Source of the DNA: an uncultured Chlorobiota bacterium | Lineage (GTDB): Bacteria; Bacteroidota; Kapaibacteriia; OLB7 | NCBI GenBank assembly: GCA_946481475.1 | Contig: CAMLOB010000141.1 | Coordinates: forward strand, 1-8,414 | Reading direction: 5' to 3' | Length of the DNA: 8,414 nucleotides | Shown here: in pieces, positions 1 to 7,300 of the stretch | Layout of the letters: each line of letters starts with the position of its first letter | Numbering within the stretch: position 1 is the stretch's first letter | The notes under the pieces: model-generated | The model's input: the letters and a program-made list of their open reading frames with translations, nothing else | Database searches by the model: none | What the model was told of the DNA's origin: nothing | Position numbers and translations under genes: made by a program

Positions 1-1806
1 GTCGATCGTCTCTCCCGAGGTGTTCGTCAGCCTGAACGTCCAGTCAACCCGGTTCTCTCCCCCCGGCGTCAGGCGCTTTTCGATTTCGTTCAGCGTGAAG
101 CATTCCGGTTCTTCTTCAACGTCGCAGAAGACATCGAGTTCATGGGAGATGGAACAGGTATTCCCTTCTTCAAAAAATGCGACGGCTGCGATGGAAAGGA
201 CTTCGTTGTGGACGACTCCGGGACCGGTTACCGTCAGACTTACCGGGCTTCCCGCACCGGGAGGAAGCGGCTGCGGGAAGCGGATAACTGTCGGGGAGAT
301 CGTCACGTTCATATTGTTGCTTGACTGAACTGCAGTGATCAGCAGGGAGTCGAGGTTCCGGTTCGATGTGTTGCTTACCCGGAAGTTCCAGCGGATCCCT
401 GCCGGTGCCGTCGGCGATGTCATGCAGATCACTTCCTCCTCGATGAACTCTGCGCACCCGGCAAAGTCCGGTCGGCAATCGGGGAGAACCACGCTCACCG
501 TGTCGTCGCAGAAGACTTCGGTCGGAGATGATCCCGCAAGCGTCAGCCTGACGATCACGTTCAGTCCGGCGACGGCGGCCGGACCGCTGATCGGAACCGG
601 ACCGACGGCGATCGACTCTCCCGGTCCGACCTCTGTTCCGAGATCGATCCATCCGGTTCCGGCCGCCACCTGCGGCGTCAGGGATCCTGCGTTGATCCAC
701 CGGATCGATCTGTCGCTCTCGTTGTGGAACGTGAACCGGAAACCGAACGCCTTGACTCCGCTGACTTCCGGTAGACAGGAGATCGATGAGTCGCTGATGC
801 TGAAACAGCCCCACGAACATTCCGGCGTCTCCATCTCGAACGTACTCCGGCAGGTATCCCCCTCATCGTTGGTCAGAGTTGCCGTAAAGGTGATAACCTT
901 TCCTTGAAGATCGGGCGGAACGATAACCCCGGTCGTCTGCGACGTGATGTCGTCCATATCCAGTTCCTCGAAGTCGAAGCGGTCGGTGACGAACTCCACC
1001 TGATCGCTTGAAAACGTCAAACCGGTGGCGAGGAAGTTCGAGAGATTCTTATAGGTGAAGCTGTAGACGTAATGCGAATCGGTCTCGCCGCAGGTGATCC
1101 GCTCCTCCTCGATCCCGATACATCCTTCCGGTCGGCAGGAGGGAAGAGCGATCGTCAGCGTGTCGTCGCAGCAGCGGCCGCCGTTGCAGAGACTCACCCG
1201 GACCGTGACGACGGTTCCCGGAACCGCACCGACGCCGTCGAGCGTGAAGTCGACCTCGCGGAGCGTGTCTCCTTCGATGAGAGCGCTTGAAAGTTCGCGA
1301 TATGTCGGGGAGACCGAAACGGTTCCGGGGGAGATGACCGAGAAACGGAGATCGGTTCCGGGGACCGGAAGGTTCCCTTCGTTGATCAGATCGAACCGGT
1401 AGATATAGTTCGTCCCCCTCGGTCCTTCATTACACAGAACGGTATCGTTGATGAAGCTGAGGCAATCGGTGTTGCAGGAGGGGAGCACCACCGTGACCGT
1501 ATCGGAGCAGGAGCCGGCGGTGCGGGAGGACCCGTTGGCGATCCTTACCAGAATCTTTACCGTGGTCCCGGCGGTTGCTCCGTTACCGGTAATCGCCAGA
1601 GGCGTTCGGATCGTATCCGGAACCGGTGCCGGCGGATCGATCGTCCGTGACCCGGGCGTCACCGCAACGTTGGCCGGGGAGACGATCGTGTACTCCACCA
1701 GTGCTGTCACCATATCAAGGTTGTTCAGAAGGCCGAGGTCCAGCGTATATCCGGTTCCACCTTCCGGCGTGCCGCATGTGACCGATGCGGTTGTTACCGT
1801 AAAACA
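1..1806 (-). repeat. Six tandem cysteine-paired beta modules in gene C
   Basis: Module boundaries on the DNA are 1806-1465, 1464-1123, 1122-808, 807-457, 456-103 and 102-1 (cut). The closing cysteine pairs are residues 130/141, 243/254, 349/360, 463/474 and 581/591. The opening pairs are 31/41, 145/155, 259/269, 364/374 and 481/491. Module 2 has two extra cysteines (237 and 242). Module 6 has Leu at the second opening position (609). Outside the cysteine framework sequence identity is modest, so the array is old. Confidence 0.85.
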
Positions 1807-1896
1807 ACTCTGCCCCATCACCTCGGTCCCGCCCGCCAGAACAAGCAGGAAGGCCAGAACCAATGCTCCCCGAAGGATACCGTACAAAGACTTCAT
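1..1896 (-). CDS. Secreted cysteine-framed tandem-repeat protein (3' end outside window)
   Basis: The frame runs from ATG at 1896 to the window edge with no stop: 632 codons, incomplete at the C-terminus. Residues 1-28 form a Sec signal peptide (MKSLYGILRG, hydrophobic ALVLAFLLVLAGG, cleavage near VMG/Q). No lipobox is present, as the first Cys (31) follows GQS. The mature protein is a tandem array starting at Cys 31, 145, 259, 364, 481 and 599, with module lengths 114, 114, 105, 117 and 118. Modules 1-5 open with C-x9-C and close with a C-x9/10-C pair around a strand such as CDDTVSVVLPDC. Between these lie Ig-like strands (YxYxFxLxNxSN; VSPxxxxL; GxxVxVxVxLxN). Paired cysteines imply disulphides formed outside the cytoplasm. 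I do not recognise the family; an Ig-like adhesin or surface stalk is inference. The gene follows gene B after 214 bases on the same strand. Confidence 0.92.
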   Translation of the reverse strand, partial: MKSLYGILRGALVLAFLLVLAGGTEVMGQSCFTVTTASVTCGTPEGGTGYTLDLGLLNNLDMVTALVEYTIVSPANVAVTPGSRTIDPPAPVPDTIRTPLAITGNGATAGTTVKILVRIANGSSRTAGSCSDTVTVVLPSCNTDCLSFINDTVLCNEGPRGTNYIYRFDLINEGNLPVPGTDLRFSVISPGTVSVSPTYRELSSALIEGDTLREVDFTLDGVGAVPGTVVTVRVSLCNGGRCCDDTLTIALPSCRPEGCIGIEEERITCGETDSHYVYSFTYKNLSNFLATGLTFSSDQVEFVTDRFDFEELDMDDITSQTTGVIVPPDLQGKVITFTATLTNDEGDTCRSTFEMETPECSWGCFSISDSSISCLPEVSGVKAFGFRFTFHNESDRSIRWINAGSLTPQVAAGTGWIDLGTEVGPGESIAVGPVPISGPAAVAGLNVIVRLTLAGSSPTEVFCDDTVSVVLPDCRPDFAGCAEFIEEEVICMTSPTAPAGIRWNFRVSNTSNRNLDSLLITAVQSSNNMNVTISPTVIRFPQPLPPGAGSPVSLTVTGPGVVHNEVLSIAAVAFFEEGNTCSISHELDVFCDVEEEPECFTLNEIEKRLTPGGENRVDWTFRLTNTSGETID

Positions 1897-1933
1897 GATC
1901 GATTGCTCTTTCTTTATCAATGACTGTGAATTT

Positions 1934-1939
1934 ATTATC
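1934..1939 (-). promoter_or_regulatory. Possible -10 box for gene C
   Basis: GATAAT on the coding strand (within CCGGATAATAAATTC) matches TATAAT at five of six positions and lies about 38 bases before the gene C start codon. No good TTGACA-like -35 sequence is found at the usual distance; the palindrome occupies that place. A purine stretch AAAGAAAGAG about 11-20 bases before the ATG is the only candidate ribosome binding site. Confidence 0.25.
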
Positions 1940-1943
1940 CGGT

Positions 1944-1973
1944 GAGGGCAAAGATTTTGCCCCCTGCGATTCC
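1944..1973. repeat. Palindromic intergenic element upstream of gene C
   Basis: The perfect 7-base arms GGGCAAA (1946-1952) and TTTGCCC (1956-1962) flank a 3-base loop. The surrounding sequence is a diverged copy of 2051-2080. With these two elements, the 214-base gap 1897-2110 also contains a near-identical 12-base direct repeat CTCTAYGAACTC at 1991-2002 and 2016-2027. No T-run follows the stem on the coding strand, so it is not a typical intrinsic terminator. I see no gene or RNA in this gap. Confidence 0.6.
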
Positions 1974-2050
1974 GGATTCCCGCACCCTTTCTCTACGAAC
2001 TCTATACACTCTTCTCTCTATGAACTCCAGGGGGATGGTGATTCCTGTAG

Positions 2051-2080
2051 GAGGACAAAGGTTTTTACTCCCTGTGATCC
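2051..2080. repeat. Imperfect copy of an intergenic GGGCA/TGCCC-type element, downstream of gene B
   Basis: Reading the plus strand, GAGGACAAAGGTTTTTAC followed by TCCCTGTGATCC matches the segment at 1944-1973 at most positions, with one single-base shift. It sits 31 bases past the stop codon of gene B. The stem potential is weaker than in the sister copy because the arms have diverged. A CACTC-rich stretch (2081-2110) fills the rest of the space up to gene B. Confidence 0.5.
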
Positions 2081-2110
2081 CGCACTCATACACCCACTCA
2101 CTCTCACACT

Positions 2111-4156
2111 CTACCATACCTCGAAGACCATCTGCGCCCGATCCCCGCTCTCGGTCCCCTCTGCCGATACGGTTGCCACCGAATAGAGATAGGTTTTCCC
2201 CTTCACCGCCGACGGATCGGTGAATGTGGTGCCGGAGATGACGCCGTTCGATACCCGCTCTTCCTTCTCCCGTCCGGTCTTGCGGTAGATCACGTATCCG
2301 GTCACCCGCCGGTCGAACGGTGCGCTCCATGCCAGCTTTACGCCGCGGTCTGCTGTGGTGACCATCAGGTTGGCGGGGGAGAGGAGGGGATAGGAGGCTC
2401 GCTCCAGCGACAGGGTCTGCGTCGGTTCGCTTTCAAGACCCCGGTCGTTGACCGAGCGGATCGTGTAGACGTACTCCACATCCTGCCGGGCGGTCGAGTC
2501 GGTGAAGCGTCCGTAAGGGGCCGGAACCGGTTCGCCGTTCAGGCGTTCCCACCGTCCGGACGATTCCGGGGCGGGGGAGCGGTAGATGTTCACGCCGACG
2601 ATCGTGTTGTCCCCCAGTCCGCTCCAGAAAATCCGGTTGCCGTAGCTTTCGGAATAGCCGTGGAACGTTTGCGGCGGCAGCGGAAGCTCCGGAAGCATCG
2701 GGCGTGCGGCCGTCGGAATCGAGAAGCGGCTGAGCGATCCGGACAGGTTGATCCCCTGCACCAGATACCAGTAGGTTCCTTTCGACGACAGACTGCTTCC
2801 TGTGTCCTGAAACGTCGTCGTCTCTTTGTCAAGCAGCGGGGAGACCTGCACAAGTTCTCCGTCGAGGTGTTCGGCCCGGTAGACGTAGTATCCCTGCAGA
2901 TCCTCCTCCTCGTTCCTCTCCCAACTGATCAGCACCCCCTTCTCGTTGCCGACCGCCTCGACGTACTGCGGCGGGAGGGGGGGACGGAAGTTCCGGTAGT
3001 AGCCGATCTGATAGGCCGATTCCTCCGAACGGTTTCCGGCCCGGTCGACGGCGACCACCCGGTAGAAGTACTGCCGGTTCGCCCCGGCCTTCCGGTCTTC
3101 GTAGATCGTGTCGGTTGCCGGCACGATACCGTCGTTGATCTGCACAAACGGGGAGTCGGGATTCGTGCTCCGGTAGATGTGGTATCCGGCAATGTCCCCT
3201 TCCTGCGGTCGCACCCAACTGACCAGGATGCCGAGGGCGGAGGACTCGGTCTGCAGCGGACCGGGAGCCTGCGGCGGTACCGCATCTCCCGACGCTCCCG
3301 GTACGATCCGGCGGCGACTCTCGTTGCCGACCAGATCGCACGAAACGACCGCGTACCAGTAGACGTGCCCGTCGATCAGCCCGGTGTCGATGAAGGATCC
3401 TTCGGCCGGTTCGGTCGAGGAGGGGTCGCCGATCAGGATGATCGGACGAAGGTTAAGCCGCATATACCGTCCGGTCGAATCGACGCTCCGGTAGACATGG
3501 TAGCCGAATGCTCCCCGGTCCTCCGGGTTTGCCTTCCAGGTGATCTCTGCCCTCCCCTCGGTCCCGAGAACCTGCACGTCATTCGGCCCCAGTCCCGCAA
3601 AATCGGGTGACCCGTAGATGACGCGTGCTGTCTCGCCCCGCACCGATTCTCTTCCCTCGGCGTCGACAAGGAGGACATGGTATTCATACGATACCCCTTC
3701 CCGCACCTCCCGGTCGCGGTAGAGAAGACCAAGTTTTTCCTGCAGCCGGGTGTCGAAGATCGTCATCTTCAATGCCTTCGGTTCGTTGGCCTCGAACATC
3801 TTCCAGACCTCTTCGCGACTTGAGAGCCGCAGCGAGAGTGCGACCAGATCGAGTTCGTGTGCGAAGGTCCGCTCGGCATCTTTCAGATCACCGGGACGGG
3901 AGACCGGACGGTCGTTGAGCTTCCGGAATTCCGTCTCTCCTTCGGCCTTCCGGTAGACATTGCAGCCGATCCATCCCCGGGGTCCGAGAGGAGCCTCCGG
4001 GTGGAGCAGAGCGTTTGTGCCGAAGAAGATCACGTTCCCGTCGGGAGAGGAGAAGGCGCGCGGGTTCAGACTCTCCTGTGCTGTGAGGGAGACCGCGAGA
4101 ATTCCCGTCAGAAGGAGAGCGAGCGTTCCGGATCGAAAGAAAATGGATCGTGTCAT
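2111..4156 (-). CDS. Secreted fibronectin type III repeat protein
   Basis: This gene encodes 681 residues ending in TAG. The ATG at 4156 is preferred over an in-frame TTG at 4222 because it places a signal peptide at the very N-terminus: MTRSIFFRSG, then a hydrophobic TLALLLTGILAVSL, with cleavage near the TAQ at 25-27. No strong Shine-Dalgarno sequence precedes it. Six fibronectin type III-like modules follow, recognised by a central 'GYxxYR' strand whose Tyr lies at residues 68, 222, 328, 426, 525 and 624. Each is followed by 'YxYxVxxVDxxGxES'-like strands and joined by Pro-rich linkers (for example PPQAPGPL). Spacing is about 98-106 residues, normal for the fold, except after the first module, which has a charged, helical insertion of about 50 residues. 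There is no membrane anchor, catalytic domain or recognisable sorting tail at the C-terminus (ends FEVW). A binding or spacer role outside the cytoplasm is likely; the ligand is unknown. Confidence 0.93.
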   Translation of the reverse strand: MTRSIFFRSGTLALLLTGILAVSLTAQESLNPRAFSSPDGNVIFFGTNALLHPEAPLGPRGWIGCNVYRKAEGETEFRKLNDRPVSRPGDLKDAERTFAHELDLVALSLRLSSREEVWKMFEANEPKALKMTIFDTRLQEKLGLLYRDREVREGVSYEYHVLLVDAEGRESVRGETARVIYGSPDFAGLGPNDVQVLGTEGRAEITWKANPEDRGAFGYHVYRSVDSTGRYMRLNLRPIILIGDPSSTEPAEGSFIDTGLIDGHVYWYAVVSCDLVGNESRRRIVPGASGDAVPPQAPGPLQTESSALGILVSWVRPQEGDIAGYHIYRSTNPDSPFVQINDGIVPATDTIYEDRKAGANRQYFYRVVAVDRAGNRSEESAYQIGYYRNFRPPLPPQYVEAVGNEKGVLISWERNEEEDLQGYYVYRAEHLDGELVQVSPLLDKETTTFQDTGSSLSSKGTYWYLVQGINLSGSLSRFSIPTAARPMLPELPLPPQTFHGYSESYGNRIFWSGLGDNTIVGVNIYRSPAPESSGRWERLNGEPVPAPYGRFTDSTARQDVEYVYTIRSVNDRGLESEPTQTLSLERASYPLLSPANLMVTTADRGVKLAWSAPFDRRVTGYVIYRKTGREKEERVSNGVISGTTFTDPSAVKGKTYLYSVATVSAEGTESGDRAQMVFEVW

Positions 4157-4190
4157 GATGCTTGTGCGCGAGGCCGTTGTTTCGTTTGCG

Positions 4191-4223
4191 TGTTCAATCC
4201 TGTTCAATTCACCTGTATTCAAT
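4191..4223 (-). promoter_or_regulatory. Triplet of short direct repeats upstream of gene B
   Basis: On the coding strand ATTGAA occurs three times, within ATTGAATACA, ATTGAACA and ATTGAACA, 35 to 67 bases before the proposed start of gene B. TTCAAT on the plus strand begins at 4193, 4203 and 4218, spacings of 10 and 15 bases. This could be an operator or part of a promoter with -35-like TTGAA elements; no convincing -10 box is paired with it. It may also be chance in a more A/T-rich leader. Confidence 0.3.
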
Positions 4224-4289
4224 CTATTGCCGGACGATTACGGATTCCGATGGAGGGGACTACAGAGAGAAGGAATCGTGATAACGGCA

Positions 4290-4322
4290 GGGGCAGGGAC
4301 GAAAAATTTTCATCCCTGCCCC
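4290..4322. repeat. Long palindromic hairpin between genes A and B
   Basis: The arms GGGGCAGGGA (4290-4299) and TCCCTGCCCC (4313-4322) are perfect reverse complements. Inside, after one mismatch, GAAA and TTTC pair again around a tiny loop. It starts 16 bases past the stop codon of gene A, so it could shield the 3' end of that mRNA or weaken read-through. On the minus (coding) strand no run of T follows the stem, so it does not meet the usual pattern of a rho-independent terminator. Its GGGGCA/TGCCCC arms and A/T centre resemble the elements at 1944-1973 and 2051-2080. The rest of the 181-base gap (4157-4337) holds only the short repeats upstream of gene B. Confidence 0.75.
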
Positions 4323-4337
4323 CCGAATCATCTCCCC

Positions 4338-7300
4338 TTATTCATCACATCCCACCTGGAAATCGACATCCCAGCCGGTTGTGCCGGTGTAGTTCGCGTG
4401 GAAGTGGATGCAGGGACAGAACATGCAGAGGTCGTCGCAACTGCTGTTGGCGTCGCAGGGCCAGACCCAGGCTTTGCCCTTCAGGTCGGCGTTTGCGGCG
4501 AAGGCGAGCGTGCTGTTCTTGTACTGAATGGCCGCCTGTGCCTCCACCGAGACGCTGAATCCGACGATCCAGACATCGAGAGCCGCGCTCCCCTTCATTC
4601 TGATGCCGCCGGCCAGATCGCCGTTCCAGTTGAAGGCGCCGAAGAGATAGTAGCCGATCTCCAGATGGAACATGTCCCCGTCCTTGCCGATCTTCGGCCA
4701 GAGGGTCGAGGCGTCGAAGTGGAGTCCGTTCAGCACCTCGTTGTCCGGATGGAACATCACCGGGAAGGTGTGGGCGAATCCCGGATAGTTCTTGCCGACG
4801 TAGACCTGGGTGTTCACCTGCATCACCTTCAGGAAGTCGAACGTCGCCCCACCGCCGACAAACCAGTACTGTCCGCTCTTGACCTCGAAGTTGACGAAGC
4901 CGACGATCTTCACCGCCTTCTTGTCGATGCCGAACTGGACCGAACCGGCGAAGCGTTTGGCCGGGATGTCGATCGTCAGATGTCCCTCACCGACCTGCAC
5001 GCCCATTGTCTTCAGCCAGGCATCCCCCTGGATGATCGGACCGTTCGGCGTCGTCTCCACGGTCACCTTCACCGTCAGTTCCATCGATTCCTTTCCGGCT
5101 GCGGTCGAGACCGAGCCGCCGAAGCCGAACGACCAGTAGCCGTTTTTCCGGGCGAGCATGCCGGAGATGCCGGTGATCGCCACCGGACCGACCGGGATCG
5201 GCGGCGTGTTTGCGGCCACCTCGATCTTCCAGTTGTTCCCGTCCTTGTAGTAGAAACTACCGGCGACCGTGAAGACCGGCTGGATCGCCAGCATACCGGT
5301 GCCGGAGAATGAAGAGTCGTTCCACTGGGCCGAAAGGGAGACGTTGACCGGACCGGCCGTGAAGGCGAAGCCGATATCCTCCACTGCAAAGGTCTTGTCC
5401 TCGAAGAACCGGAAGTTCCCGACCTGGACCGAGAGAAGAGGAATGCTGAAGGCGACGCCCCCCTTGACGAAGATGAACTTCCTCCCCGCTCCCGACGCCT
5501 CCTTGCCGAACTCGATGGCCTGCAGCGAGAGACTGATCGTGTTGAAGAACTTCACCGACTGGTTGAAGGTGATCGTTCCGGTGAAATCCCCCTGATCGCT
5601 GAAGGTCAGATTCTCGAATCCGATCTTCTGGTTGAACTGGGGTATCTCCAGCTTTCCGTTGAAGATGAACAGATGGGTCTCCGGCGTCACCTTCCCCTGC
5701 TGGTCCTTCGATTCCGGCACGGTTGTGAAGCCGAGACCGGTGATGTAGAACTTCGCGCCGAGGACCTCGATCGGAGTGTTGGCGTTGTCGGCGATGATCT
5801 TCACCCCCATGAACTTCCCTTCCTTCGAGATCATCATGTTCTCGAAGCGGAACGTCCGGTTCCCCAGCTTCGTCAGGATCACCGATCCGGATGCCGACAG
5901 TCCCTGCTGGTTCCAGATGATGGTGCTGTCAACGAACTTGAAGGCCCAGAGGTTGATCTCCAGCGGCGGCTTGTTCTCCAGCTTGACATGCTCGAAGGCA
6001 ATGCTCTTGGCATCCCCTTCGCCCGACAGTTTGAAGAAGAGGTCGGTGATCGCAATCGTCTTGTTGACTTTCGGAATCGTCAACGAGCCGACGTAGTGGA
6101 AGCCGTCCTCTCCCATCGCCGTCTTCGAGTAATCGATCGCCAGCTTGAAGCCCCAGAAGTTCACTTCGGCCTCGTTGCCGTTCAGGCGGAGCGCCGCCGC
6201 ACCGTGGAAGTTGCCGTCGGCCCAGAAGCCGAGGGAGTTTGTGTTCTCCCCGAGGGCACTCAACTTCTCCATCCCCCACTTTGCGCCCGGGACGATGTCG
6301 GGGATAAATCCTTTCAGCTCGATCTCCTTCGCCCGGATCGCGCCGGTGTTGTTGGCCGTGTCCCAGGTCACCTTCAGGAAATCGTCTCCGGCAGTCATCG
6401 TCGCGCCGAGCTGGTCGAAGAGCTTGATCGGAACGGCATCGTAAGGGAAGTGGTAGGAGGCGGCCACCGGCTTCATCGTCGTTCCGTCCACCTCCAGATT
6501 CTCGAACGTGAAGCTGAACTTCGCCTCCTTGTCGATTACGAAGAGCCTGTTGTCCGGCACGGTGAACTTCCCTTTCAGGTACTTGTTCCCGCCGGGGGCG
6601 TCGGTGATCGTGTCGAGAATGATCGCGAAGCCGTAGACCGAATCGATCGGTGAATCCTTCAGTGTGAAGTTCACATTCTCCTTCAGTTGTCCCGTCTGCA
6701 ACGGAGCCGTCGAATCCTTTGCCGACATGTACTTCGGTTTCGTCGCCGACAGGTTCAGTTTCACTCCGGCCGGAACGTTTCGCAGAACGTATGTCCCGTC
6801 CGCCTTTGTCTTCGCGCTGACCCCGGCCACTCCTCCGACGCTGACGGTCACTCCTTCCAGCGGGGTGTTGCCGTTTTCAGCAATCACCTTTCCGGTAATG
6901 CGCGATCCCGGCAGCAGATGGATATTGATCGGATCGTTATATCCCTCGTTCAGCACCACCTTCGAGGAGAAGGGGGCGTAGTCCGCTCCGCCGGTCGTGT
7001 CGGCGGCGGCCGAGACGTTCTTCAATCCGGGAGCCAGCCCCTGGAAGCTTGCGATGCCGCTGATGTTCGTCTTCCCCGACTTCCCGGCAACGCTGACCGT
7101 CACGTTTGCCAGCGGCTGGTGCGTGATGCTGTCGGTGACCAGCACGGCAATCTCGCCGGTCGGTTTTTTCAGAGTGACGGTGACCGCTGCGGTCTTGTCC
7201 TTCTCGACGGTTGCCGTCGCGGTTGCGTCGACATAGCCGGGGAGGGTTACCAGAAGATTGATCTTCCCGACCGGCGCACCCTGAATCAGCGTCGTGCCGT

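Noticed and set aside
1804..1896. Lipoprotein signal in gene C
   Set aside because: The first cysteine follows GQS, which lacks the Leu at -3 and the small residue pattern of a lipobox; this cysteine also fits the repeat frame of the mature modules.
1935..2330. A 131-codon open frame on the minus strand across the B-C gap
   Set aside because: It overlaps the end of gene B in another frame and translates repeat-like intergenic sequence; no start signal or domain supports it.
2660..3610. A 316-codon open frame on the plus strand
   Set aside because: Entirely antisense to the FN3 modules of gene B. Its internal repetition (phrases like 'PVDVV') simply mirrors the repeated YVYR codons of the real gene.
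4220..4222. TTG at 4222 as the start of gene B
   Set aside because: It would put 22 polar residues before an otherwise ideal signal peptide; the ATG at 4156 is the better start.
4290..4322. Rho-independent terminator after gene A
   Set aside because: The stem is strong but the coding strand continues with TGCCGTTATC, not a T-run, so it was called a palindromic repeat instead.
3960..5312. A 450-codon open frame on the plus strand
   Set aside because: It lies opposite the end of gene A, the gap and the start of gene B. Its product is rich in Arg, Asp, His and Val with no domain, as expected for the antisense of GC-rich coding sequence, while the minus strand shows clear domains.
5673..6653. 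A 326-codon open frame on the plus strand
   Set aside because: Entirely antisense to the beta-repeat region of gene A; Arg/Glu/Val-rich low-information product with no recognisable motif.
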